A stretch of DNA of 64,000 nt from positions 434,001 through 498,000 of the forward strand of contig OX579637.1 in NCBI GenBank assembly GCA_951230915.1, written 5' to 3'. Below are positions 8,701-22,467 of the stretch, piece after piece (the first letter of the stretch is position 1; the number at the start of each line of letters is the position of its first letter). The notes beneath the pieces were generated by a model, which worked only from the letters and a program-made list of their open reading frames with translations, searched no databases and had not been told where the DNA came from. The translations under genes and the position numbers were made by a program. Source of the stretch: Antitrichia curtipendula. Taxonomy: Eukaryota > Streptophyta > Bryopsida > Hypnales > Leucodontaceae.

Positions 8701-11700
8701 TAAGTTGTAAACACGCTCTACTATTTGAATGCACAAAAATATTTAATTTTCGTATGAAATTTAATACACATTCACGTGAATAAATGAAAATGGGAATTAA
8801 ACCGGACCTGTACTTTATTAATCCACCCAGTCACATCAAATGTCATAGAATTTCATTTTGAAATTGACTTGAATAAATTTGTATAAGTTGTAAACACGCT
8901 CTAGTATTTGAATGCACAAAAATATTTAATTTTCGTATGAAATTTAATACACATTCACGTGAATAAAAGAAAATTGGAATTAAACCGGACGTGTACCTTA
9001 TTAATCCACCCAGTCACATCAAATGTCATAGAATTTCATTTTGAAATTGACTTGAATAAATTTGTATAAGTTGTAAACACGCTCTAGTATTTGAATGCAC
9101 AAAAATATTTAAATTTAGTATGAAATTTATTACACATTCACGTGAATAAAAGAAAATGGGAATTAAACCGGACCTGTACTTTATTAATCCACCCAGTCAC
9201 ATCAAATGTCATAGAATATCATTTTGAAAGTGACTTGAATAAATTTGTGTAAGTTGTAAACACGCTCTAGTATTTGAATGTACAAAATTATTTAACTTTT
9301 GTGTAAAGATTAATGCAACTACACTTGAACAAAAGCAAATGAGAATTAAAGCAGACTTGTACTTTATTAATCCACCCTGTCACATCAAATGTCATAGAAT
9401 TTCATTTTGAAATTGACTTGAATAAATTTGTGTAAGTTGTAAACACGCTCTAGTATTTGAATGCACAAAAATATTTAACTTTTGTGTAAAAATTAATGCA
9501 ACTACACTTGAACAAAAGCAAATGAGAATTAAAGCAGACTTGTACTTTATTAATCCACCCTGTCACATCAAATGTCATAGAATTTCATTTTGAAATTGAC
9601 TTGAATAAATTTGTGTAAGTTGTAAACACGCTCTAGTATTTGAATGCACAAAAATATTTAATTTTCGTATGAAATTTAATACACATTCACGTGAATAAAT
9701 GAAAATGGGAATTAAACCGGACCTGTACCTTATTAATCCACCCTGTCACATCAAATGTCATAGAATTTCATTTTGAAATTGACTTGAATAAATTTGTGTA
9801 AGTTGTAAACACGCTCTAGTATTTGAATGCACAAAAATATTTAATTTTCGTATGAAATTTAATACACATTCACGTGAATAAATGAAAATGGGAATTAAAC
9901 CGGACCTGTACCTTATTAATCCACCCAGTCACATCAAATGTCATAGAATTTCATTTTGAAATTGACTTGAATAAATTTGTATAAGTTGTAAACACGCTCT
10001 AGTATTTGAATGCACAAAAATATTTAAATTTCGTATGAAATTTATTACACATTCACGTGAATAAAAGAAAATGGGAATTAAACCGGACCTGTACTTTATT
10101 AATCCACCCAGTCACATCAAATGTCATAGAATATCATTTTGAAAGTGACTTGAATAAATTTGTGTAAGTTGTAAACACGCTCTAGTATTTGAATGTACAA
10201 AATTATTTAACTTTTGTGTAAAGATTAATGCAACTACACTTGAACAAAAGCAAATGAGAATTAAAGCAGACTTGTACTTTATTAATCCACCCTGTCACAT
10301 CAAATGTCATAGAATTTCATTTTGAAATTGACTTGAATAAATTTGTGTAAGTTGTAAACACGCTCTAGTATTTGAATGCACAAAAATATTTAACTTTTGT
10401 GTAAAAATTAATGCAACTACACTTGAACAAAAGCAAATGAAAATTAAAGCAGACTTGTACTTTATTAATCCACCCTGTCACATCAAATGTCATAGAATTT
10501 CATTTTGAAATTGACTTGAATAAATTTGTGTAAGTTGTAAACACGCTCTAGTATTTGAATGCACAAAAATATTTAATTTTCGTCTGAAATTTAATACACA
10601 TTCACGTGAATAAATGAAAATGGGAATTAAACCGGACCTGTACTTTATTAATCCACCCAGTCACATCAAATGTCATAGAATTTCATTTTGAAATTGACTT
10701 GAATAAATTTGTGTAAGTTGTAAACACGCTCTAGTATTTGAATGCACAAAAATATTTAATTTTCGTATGAAATTTAATACACATTCACGTGAATAAATGA
10801 AAATGGGAATTAAACCGGACCTGTACTTTATTAATCCACCCAGTCACATCAAATGTCATAGAATTTCATTTTGAAATTGACTTGAATAAATTTGTATAAG
10901 TTGTAAACACGCTCTACTATTTGAATGCACAAAAATATTTAATTTTCGTATGAAATTTAATACACATTCACGTGAATAAATGAAAATGGGAATTAAACCG
11001 GACCTGTACTTTATTAATCCACCCAGTCACATCAAATGTCATAGAATTTCATTTTGAAATTGACTTGAATAAATTTGTATAAGTTGTAAACACGCTCTAC
11101 TATTTGAATGCACAAAAATATTTAATTTTCGTATGAAATTTAATACACATTCACGTGAATAAAAGAAAATTGGAATTAAACCGGACCTGTACCTTATTAA
11201 TCCACCCAGTCACATCAAATGTCATAGAATTTCATTTTGAAATTGACTTGAATAAATTTGTATAAGTTGTAAACACGCTCTAGTATTTGAATGCACAAAA
11301 ATATTTAAATTTAGTATGAAATTTATTACACATTCACGTGAATAAAAGAAAATGGGAATTAAACCGGACCTGTACCTTATTAATCCACCCAGTCACATCA
11401 AATGTCATAGAATTTCATTTTGAAATTGACTTGAATAAATTTGTATAAGCTGTAAACACGCTCTAGTATTTGAATGCACAAAAATATTTAAATTTAGTAT
11501 GAAATTTATTACACATTCACGTGAATAAAAGAAAATGGGAATTAAACCGGACCTGTACTTTATTAATCCACCCAGTCACATCAAATGTCATAGAATATCA
11601 TTTTGAAAGTGACTTGAATAAATTTGTGTAAGTTGTAAACACGCTCTAGTATTTGAATGTACAAAATTATTTAACTTTTGTGTAAAGATTAATGCAACTA

Positions 11701-12401
11701 CACTTGAACAAAAGCAAATGAGAATTAAAGCAGACTTGTACTTTATTAATCCACCCTGTCACATCAAATGTCATAGAATTTCATTTTGAAATTGACTTGA
11801 ATAAATTTGTGTAAGTTGTAAACACGCTCTAGTATTTGAATGCACAAAAATATTTAATTTTCGTCTGAAATTTAATACACATTCACGTGAATAAATGAAA
11901 ATGGGAATTAAACCGGACCTGTACTTTATTAATCCACCCAGTCACATCAAATGTCATAGAATTTCATTTTGAAATTGACTTGAATAAATTTGTATAAGTT
12001 GTAAACACGCTCTAGTATTTGAATGCACAAAAATATTTAATTTTCGTATGAAATTTAATACACATTCACGTGAATAAATGAAAATGGGAATTAAACCGGA
12101 CCTGTACTTTATTAATCCACCCAGTCACATCAAATGTCATAGAATTTCATTTTGAAATTGACTTGAATAAATTTGTATAAGTTGTAAACACGCTCTACTA
12201 TTTGAATGCACAAAAATATTTAATTTTCGTATGAAATTTAATACACATTCACGTGAATAAATGAAAATGGGAATTAAACCGGACCTGTACTTTATTAATC
12301 CACCCAGTCACATCAAATGTCATAGAATATCATTTTGAAAGTGACTTGAATAAATTTGTGTAAGTTGTAAACACGCTCTAGTATTTGAATGTACAAAATT
12401 A

Positions 12402-14598
12402 TTTAACTTTTGTGTAAAGATTAATGCAACTACACTTGAACAAAAGCAAATGAGAATTAAAGCAGACTTGTACTTTATTAATCCACCCTGTCACATCAAA
12501 TGTCATAGAATTTCATTTTGAAATTGACTTGAATAAATTTGTGTAAGTTGTAAACACGCTCTAGTATTTGAATGCACAAAAATATTTAATTTTCGTATGA
12601 AATTTAATACACATTCACGTGAATAAATGAAAATGGGAATTAAACCGGACCTGTACTTTATTAATCCACCCAGTCACATCAAATGTCATAGAATTTCATT
12701 TTGAAATTGACTTGAATAAATTTGTGTAAGTTGTAAACACGCTCTACTATTTGAATGCACAAAAATATTTAATTTTCGTATGAAATTTAATACACATTCA
12801 CGTGAATAAATGAAAATGGGAATTAAACCGGACCTGTACTTTATTAATCCACCCAGTCACATCAAATGTCATAGAATTTCATTTTGAAATTGACTTGAAT
12901 AAATTTGTGTAAGTTGTAAACACGCTCTAGTATTTGAATGCACAAAAATATTTAAATTTAGTATGAAATTTAATACACATTCACGTGAATAAGAGAAAAT
13001 TGGAATTAAACTGGACCTGTACCTTATTAATCCACCCAGTCACATCAAATGTCATAGAATTTCATTTTGAAAGTGACTTGAATAAATTTGTATAAGTTGT
13101 AAACACGCTCTAGTATTTGAATGCACAAAATTATTTAAATTTAGTATGAAATTTATTACACATTCACGTGAATAAAAGAAAATGGGAATTAAACCGGACC
13201 TGTACTTTATTAATCCACCCAGTCACATCAAATGTCATAGAATATCATTTTGAAAGTGACTTGAATAAATTTGTGTAAGTTGTAAACACGCTCTAGTATT
13301 TGAATGTACAAAATTATTTAACTTTTGTGTAAAGATTAATGCAACTACACTTGAACAAAAGCAAATGAGATTTAAAGCAGACTTGTACTTTATTAATCCA
13401 CCCTGTCACATCAAATGTCATAGAATTTCATTTTGAAATTGACTTGAATAAATTTGTGTAAGTTGTAAACACGCTCTAGTATTTGAATGCACAAAAATAT
13501 TTAACTTTTGTGTAAAAATTAATGCAACTACACTTGAACAAAAGCAAATGAGAATTAAAGCAGACTTGTACTTTATTAATCCACCCTGTCACATCAAATG
13601 TCATAGAATTTCATTTTGAAATTGACTTGAATAAATTTGTGTAAGTTGTAAACACGCTCTAGTTTTTGAATGCACAAAAATATTTAACTTTTGTGTAAAA
13701 ATTAATGCAACTACACTTGAACAAAAGCAAATGAGAATTAAAGCAGACTTGTACTTTATTAATCCACCCTGTCACATCAAATGTCATAGAATTTCATTTT
13801 GAAATTGACTTGAATAAATTTGTGTAAGTTGTAAACACGCTCTAGTATTTGAATGCACAAAAATATTTAACTTTTGTGTAAAAATTAATGCAACTACACT
13901 TGAACAAAAGCAAATGAAAATTAAAGCAGACTTGTACTTTATTAATCCACCCTGTCACATCAAATGTCATAGAATTTCATTTTGAAATTGACTTGAATAA
14001 ATTTGTGTAAGTTGTAAACACGCTCTAGTATTTGAATGCACAAAAATATTTAATTTTCGTCTGAAATTTAATACACATTCACGTGAATAAATGAAAATGG
14101 GAATTAAACCGGACCTGTACTTTATTAATCCACCCAGTCACATCAAATGTCATAGAATTTCATTTTGAAATTGACTTGAATAAATTTGTGTAAGTTGTAA
14201 ACACGCTCTACTATTTGAATGCACAAAAATATTTAAATTTAGTATGAAATTTAATACACATTCACGTGAATAAAAGAAAATTGGAATTAAACCGGACCTG
14301 TACCTTATTAATCCACCCAGTCACATCAAATGTCATAGAATTTCATTTTGAAAGTGACTTGAATAAATTTGTATAAGTTGTAAACACGCTCTAGTATTTG
14401 AATGCACAAAATTATTTAAATTTAGTATGAAATTTATTACACATTCACGTGAATAAAAGAAAATGGGAATTAAACCGGACCTGTACCTTATTAATCCACC
14501 CAGTCACATCAAATGTCATAGAATTTCATTTTGAAATTGACTTGAATAAATTTGTGTAAGTTGTAAACACGCTCTACTATTTGAATGCACAAAAATAT
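12402..14598 (+). repeat. Twelve-monomer block, copy 1 of a long-range duplication
   Basis: Monomer tails run T4, T1, T1, T3, T2, T4, T5, T5, T5, a T1 variant with CGTCTG, T3, T2. The same order occurs at about 20271-22467. Private marks are shared: AAACTGGACC (CTGG at 13011 and 20880) and GAGATTTAAAGCAG in the T4 copy of both. The offset is 7869 bp, exactly 43 monomers. Confidence 0.75.
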
Positions 14599-14780
14599 TT
14601 AAATTTAGTATGAAATTTAATACACATTCACGTGAATAAAAGAAAATTGGAATTAAACCGGACCTGTACCTTATTAATCCACCCAGTCACATCAAATGTC
14701 ATAGAATTTCATTTTGAAATTGACTTGAATAAATTTGTGTAAGTTGTAAACACGCTCTAGTATTTGAATGCACAAAAATA

Positions 14781-17700
14781 TTTAACTTTTGTGTAAAAAT
14801 TAATGCAACTACACTTGAACAAAAGCAAATGAGAATTAAAGCAGACTTGTACTTTATTAATCCACCCTGTCACATCAAATGTCATAGAATTTCATTTTGA
14901 AATTGACTTGAATAAATTTGTGTAAGTTGTAAACACGCTCTAGTATTTGAATGCACAAAAATATTTAATTTTCGTCTGAAATTTAATACACATTCACGTG
15001 AATAAATGAAAATGGGAATTAAACCGGACCTGTACTTTATTAATCCACCCAGTCACATCAAATGTCATAGAATTTCATTTTGAAATTGACTTGAATAAAT
15101 TTGTGTAAGTTGTAAACACGCTCTAGTATTTGAATGCACAAAAATATTTAATTTTCGTATGAAATTTAATACACATTCACGTGAATAAATGAAAATGGGA
15201 ATTAAACCGGACCTGTACTTTATTAATCCACCCAGTCACATCAAATGTCATAGAATTTCATTTTGAAATTGACTTGAATAAATTTGTATAAGTTGTAAAC
15301 ACGCTCTACTATTTGAATGCACAAAAATATTTAATTTTCGTATGAAATTTAATACACATTCACGTGAATAAATGAAAATGGGAATTAAACCGGACCTGTA
15401 CTTTATTAATCCACCCAGTCACATCAAATGTCATAGAATTTCATTTTGAAATTGACTTGAATAAATTTGTATAAGTTGTAAACACGCTCTAGTATTTGAA
15501 TGCACAAAAATATTTAATTTTCGTATGAAATTTAATACACATTCACGTGAATAAAAGAAAATTGGAATTAAACCGGACCTGTACCTTATTAATCCACCCA
15601 GTCACATCAAATGTCATAGAATTTCATTTTGAAATTGACTTGAATAAATTTGTATAAGTTGTAAACACGCTCTAGTATTTGAATGCACAAAAATATTTAA
15701 ATTTAGTATGAAATTTATTACACATTCACGTGAATAAAAGAAAATGGGAATTAAACCGGACCTGTACTTTATTAATCCACCCGGTCACATCAAATGTCAT
15801 AGAATATCATTTTGAAAGTGACTTGAATAAATTTGTGTAAGTTGTAAACACGCTCTAGTATTTGAATGTACAAAATTATTTAACTTTTGTGTAAAGATTA
15901 ATGCAACTACACTTGAACAAAAGCAAATGAGAATTAAAGCAGACTTGTACTTTATTAATCCACCCTGTCACATCAAATGTCATAGAATTTCATTTTGAAA
16001 TTGACTTGAATAAATTTGTGTAAATTGTAAACACGCTCTAGTATTTGAATGCACAAAAATATTTAATTTTCGTATGAAATTTAATACACATTCACGTGAA
16101 TAAATGAAAATGGGAATTAAACCGGACCTGTACTTTATTAATCCACCCAGTCACATCAAATGTCATAGAATTTCATTTTGAAAGTGACTTGAATAAATTT
16201 GTATAAGTTGTAAACACGCTCTAGTATTTGAATGCACAAAATTATTTAAATTTAGTATGAAATTTATTACACATTCACGTGAATAAAAGAAAATGGGAAT
16301 TAAACCGGACCTGTACTTTATTAATCCACCCAGTCACATCAAATGTCATAGAATATCATTTTGAAAGTGACTTGAATAAATTTGTGTAAGTTGTAAACAC
16401 GCTCTAGTATTTGAATGTACAAAATTATTTAACTTTTGTGTAAAGATTAATGCAACTACACTTGAACAAAAGCAAATGAGATTTAAAGCAGACTTGTACT
16501 TTATTAATCCACCCTGTCACATCAAATGTCATAGAATTTCATTTTGAAATTGACTTGAATAAATTTGTGTAAGTTGTAAACACGCTCTAGTATTTGAATG
16601 CACAAAAATATTTAACTTTTGTGTAAAAATTAATGCAACTACACTTGAACAAAAGCAAATGAGAATTAAAGCAGACTTGTACTTTATTAATCCACCCTGT
16701 CACATCAAATGTCATAGAATTTCATTTTGAAATTGACTTGAATAAATTTGTGTAAGTTGTAAACACGCTCTAGTATTTGAATGCACAAAAATATTTAATT
16801 TTCGTCTGAAATTTAATACACATTCACGTGAATAAATGAAAATGGGAATTAAACCGGACCTGTACTTTATTAATCCACCCAGTCACATCAAATGTCATAG
16901 AATTTCATTTTGAAATTGACTTGAATAAATTTGTGTAAGTTGTAAACACGCTCTAGTATTTGAATGCACAAAAATATTTAATTTTCGTATGAAATTTAAT
17001 ACACATTCACGTGAATAAATGAAAATGGGAATTAAACCGGACCTGTACTTTATTAATCCACCCAGTCACATCAAATGTCATAGAATTTCATTTTGAAATT
17101 GACTTGAATAAATTTGTATAAGTTGTAAACACGCTCTACTATTTGAATGCACAAAAATATTTAATTTTCGTATGAAATTTAATACACATTCACGTGAATA
17201 AATGAAAATGGGAATTAAACCGGACCTGTACTTTATTAATCCACCCAGTCACATCAAATGTCATAGAATTTCATTTTGAAATTGACTTGAATAAATTTGT
17301 ATAAGTTGTAAACACGCTCTAGTATTTGAATGCACAAAAATATTTAATTTTCGTATGAAATTTAATACACATTCACGTGAATAAAAGAAAATTGGAATTA
17401 AACCGGACCTGTACCTTATTAATCCACCCAGTCACATCAAATGTCATAGAATTTCATTTTGAAATTGACTTGAATAAATTTGTATAAGTTGTAAACACGC
17501 TCTAGTATTTGAATGCACAAAAATATTTAAATTTAGTATGAAATTTATTACACATTCACGTGAATAAAAGAAAATGGGAATTAAACCGGACCTGTACTTT
17601 ATTAATCCACCCAGTCACATCAAATGTCATAGAATATCATTTTGAAAGTGACTTGAATAAATTTGTGTAAGTTGTAAACACGCTCTAGTATTTGAATGTA

Positions 17701-18074
17701 CAAAATTATTTAACTTTTGTGTAAAGATTAATGCAACTACACTTGAACAAAAGCAAATGAGATTTAAAGCAGACTTGTACTTTATTAATCCACCCTGTCA
17801 CATCAAATGTCATAGAATTTCATTTTGAAATTGACTTGAATAAATTTGTGTAAGTTGTAAACACGCTCTAGTATTTGAATGCACAAAAATATTTAATTTT
17901 CGTATGAAATTTAATACACATTCACGTGAATAAATGAAAATGGGAATTAAACCGGACCTGTACTTTATTAATCCACCCAGTCACATCAAATGTCATAGAA
18001 TTTCATTTTGAAATTGACTTGAATAAATTTGTATAAGTTGTAAACACGCTCTACTATTTGAATGCACAAAAATA
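14781..18074 (+). repeat. Tandem pair of eight-monomer blocks, 1830-bp offset
   Basis: The order T5, T1 (CGTCTG), T1, T1, T1 with AAAATTGG, T2, T4, T1 occurs from about 14781 and again from about 16611. The 1830-bp offset is exactly ten monomers. The two monomers between the blocks (T2, T4) complete the unit. Confidence 0.7.
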
Positions 18075-20270
18075 TTTAATTTTCGTATGAAATTTAATAC
18101 ACATTCACGTGAATAAATGAAAATGGGAATTAAACCGGACCTGTACTTTATTAATCCACCCAGTCACATCAAATGTCATAGAATTTCATTTTGAAATTGA
18201 CTTGAATAAATTTGTATAAGTTGTAAACACGCTCTAGTATTTGAATGCACAAAAATATTTAATTTTCGTATGAAATTTAATACACATTCACGTGAATAAA
18301 AGAAAATTGGAATTAAACCGGACCTGTACCTTATTAATCCACCCAGTCACATCAAATGTCATAGAATTTCATTTTGAAATTGACTTGAATAAATTTGTAT
18401 AAGTTGTAAACACGCTCTAGTATTTGAATGCACAAAAATATTTAAATTTAGTATGAAATTTATTACACATTCACGTGAATAAAAGAAAATGGGAATTAAA
18501 CCGGACCTGTACTTTATTAATCCACCCAGTCACATCAAATGTCATAGAATTTCATTTTGAAATTGACTTGAATAAATTTGTGTAAGTTGTAAACACGCTC
18601 TACTATTTGAATGCACAAAAATATTTAATTTTCGTATGAAATTTAATACACATTCACGTGAATAAATGAAAATGGGAATTAAACCGGACCTGTACTTTAT
18701 TAATCCACCCAGTCACATCAAATGTCATAGAATTTCATTTTGAAATTGACTTGAATAAATTTGTGTAAGTTGTAAACACGCTCTAGTATTTGAATGCACA
18801 AAAATATTTAAATTTAGTATGAAATTTAATACACATTCACGTGAATAAAAGAAAATTGGAATTAAACTGGACCTGTACCTTATTAATCCACCCAGTCACA
18901 TCAAATGTCATAGAATTTCATTTTGAAAGTGACTTGAATAAATTTGTGTAAGTTGTAAACACGCTCTAGTATTTGAATGCACAAAATTATTTAAATTTAG
19001 TATGAAATTTATTACACATTCACGTGAATAAAAGAAAATGGGAATTAAACCGGACCTGTACTTTATTAATCCACCCAGTCACATCAAATGTCATAGAATA
19101 TCATTTTGAAAGTGACTTGAATAAATTTGTGTAAGTTGTAAACACGCTCTAGTATTTGAATGTACAAAATTATTTAACTTTTGTGTAAAGATTAATGCAA
19201 CTACACTTGAACAAAAGCAAATGAGATTTAAAGCAGACTTGTACTTTATTAATCCACCCTGTCACATCAAATGTCATAGAATTTCATTTTGAAATTGACT
19301 TGAATAAATTTGTGTAAGTTGTAAACACGCTCTAGTATTTGAATGCACAAAAATATTTAACTTTTGTGTAAAAATTAATGCAACTACACTTGAACAAAAG
19401 CAAATGAGAATTAAAGCAGACTTGTACTTTATTAATCCACCCTGTCACATCAAATGTCATAGAATTTCATTTTGAAATTGACTTGAATAAATTTGTGTAA
19501 GTTGTAAACACGCTCTAGTATTTGAATGCACAAAAATATTTAATTTTCGTATGAAATTTAATACACATTCACGTGAATAAATGAAAATGGGAATTAAACC
19601 GGACCTGTACTTTATTAATCCACCCAGTCACATCAAATGTCATAGAATTTCATTTTGAAATTGACTTGAATAAATTTGTATAAGTTGTAAACACGCTCTA
19701 CTATTTGAATGCACAAAAATATTTAATTTTCGTATGAAATTTAATACACATTCACGTGAATAAATGAAAATGGGAATTAAACCGGACCTGTACTTTATTA
19801 ATCCACCCAGTCACATCAAATGTCATAGAATTTCATTTTGAAATTGACTTGAATAAATTTGTATAAGTTGTAAACACGCTCTAGTATTTGAATGCACAAA
19901 AATATTTAATTTTCGTATGAAATTTAATACACATTCACGTGAATAAAAGAAAATTGGAATTAAACCGGACCTGTACCTTATTAATCCACCCAGTCACATC
20001 AAATGTCATAGAATTTCATTTTGAAATTGACTTGAATAAATTTGTATAAGTTGTAAACACGCTCTAGTATTTGAATGCACAAAAATATTTAAATTTAGTA
20101 TGAAATTTATTACACATTCACGTGAATAAAAGAAAATGGGAATTAAACCGGACCTGTACTTTATTAATCCACCCAGTCACATCAAATGTCATAGAATATC
20201 ATTTTGAAAGTGACTTGAATAAATTTGTGTAAGTTGTAAACACGCTCTAGTATTTGAATGTACAAAATTA

Positions 20271-22467
20271 TTTAACTTTTGTGTAAAGATTAATGCAACT
20301 ACACTTGAACAAAAGCAAATGAGAATTAAAGCAGACTTGTACTTTATTAATCCACCCTGTCACATCAAATGTCATAGAATTTCATTTTGAAATTGACTTG
20401 AATAAATTTGTGTAAGTTGTAAACACGCTCTAGTATTTGAATGCACAAAAATATTTAATTTTCGTATGAAATTTAATACACATTCACGTGAATAAATGAA
20501 AATGGGAATTAAACCGGACCTGTACTTTATTAATCCACCCAGTCACATCAAATGTCATAGAATTTCATTTTGAAATTGACTTGAATAAATTTGTGTAAGT
20601 TGTAAACACGCTCTACTATTTGAATGCACAAAAATATTTAATTTTCGTATGAAATTTAATACACATTCACGTGAATAAATGAAAATGGGAATTAAACCGG
20701 ACCTGTACTTTATTAATCCACCCAGTCACATCAAATGTCATAGAATTTCATTTTGAAATTGACTTGAATAAATTTGTGTAAGTTGTAAACACGCTCTAGT
20801 ATTTGAATGCACAAAAATATTTAAATTTAGTATGAAATTTAATACACATTCACGTGAATAAAAGAAAATTGGAATTAAACTGGACCTGTACCTTATTAAT
20901 CCACCCAGTCACATCAAATGTCATAGAATTTCATTTTGAAAGTGACTTGAATAAATTTGTATAAGTTGTAAACACGCTCTAGTATTTGAATGCACAAAAT
21001 TATTTAAATTTAGTATGAAATTTATTACACATTCACGTGAATAAAAGAAAATGGGAATTAAACCGGACCTGTACTTTATTAATCCACCCAGTCACATCAA
21101 ATGTCATAGAATATCATTTTGAAAGTGACTTGAATAAATTTGTGTAAGTTGTAAACACGCTCTAGTATTTGAATGTACAAAATTATTTAACTTTTGTGTA
21201 AAGATTAATGCAACTACACTTGAACAAAAGCAAATGAGATTTAAAGCAGACTTGTACTTTATTAATCCACCCTGTCACATCAAATGTCATAGAATTTCAT
21301 TTTGAAATTGACTTGAATAAATTTGTGTAAGTTGTAAACACGCTCTAGTATTTGAATGCACAAAAATATTTAACTTTTGTGTAAAAATTAATGCAACTAC
21401 ACCTGAACAAAAGCAAATGAGAATTAAAGCAGACTTGTACTTTATTAATCCACCCTGTCACATCAAATGTCATAGAATTTCATTTTGAAATTGACTTGAA
21501 TAAATTTGTGTAAGTTGTAAACACGCTCTAGTATTTGAATGCACAAAAATATTTAACTTTTGTGTAAAAATTAATGCAACTACACTTGAACAAAAGCAAA
21601 TGAGAATTAAAGCAGACTTGTACTTTATTAATCCACCCTGTCACATCAAATGTCATAGAATTTCATTTTGAAATTGACTTGAATAAATTTGTGTAAGTTG
21701 TAAACACGCTCTAGTATTTGAATGCACAAAAATATTTAACTTTTGTGTAAAAATTAATGCAACTACACTTGAACAAAAGCAAATGAAAATTAAAGCAGAC
21801 TTGTACTTTATTAATCCACCCTGTCACATCAAATGTCATAGAATTTCATTTTGAAATTGACTTGAATAAATTTGTGTAAGTTGTAAACACGCTCTAGTAT
21901 TTGAATGCACAAAAATATTTAATTTTCGTCTGAAATTTAATACACATTCACGTGAATAAATGAAAATGGGAATTAAACCGGACCTGTACTTTATTAATCC
22001 ACCCAGTCACATCAAATGTCATAGAATTTCATTTTGAAATTGACTTGAATAAATTTGTGTAAGTTGTAAACACGCTCTACTATTTGAATGCACAAAAATA
22101 TTTAAATTTAGTATGAAATTTAATACACATTCACGTGAATAAAAGAAAATTGGAATTAAACCGGACCTGTACCTTATTAATCCACCCAGTCACATCAAAT
22201 GTCATAGAATTTCATTTTGAAATTGACTTGAATAAATTTGTATAAGTTGTAAACACGCTCTAGTATTTGAATGCACAAAATTATTTAAATTTAGTATGAA
22301 ATTTATTACACATTCACGTGAATAAAAGAAAATGGGAATTAAACCGGACCTGTACTTTATTAATCCACCCAGTCACATCAAATGTCATAGAATATCATTT
22401 TGAAAGTGACTTGAATAAATTTGTGTAAGTTGTAAACACGCTCTAGTATTTGAATGTACAAAATTAT
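20271..22467 (+). repeat. Twelve-monomer block, copy 2 of a long-range duplication
   Basis: Same monomer order and private variants as the block starting near 12402. Single-base differences exist (for example CACCTGAAC near 21400 against CACTTGAAC), so the copies have begun to diverge or were partly converted. Confidence 0.75.
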
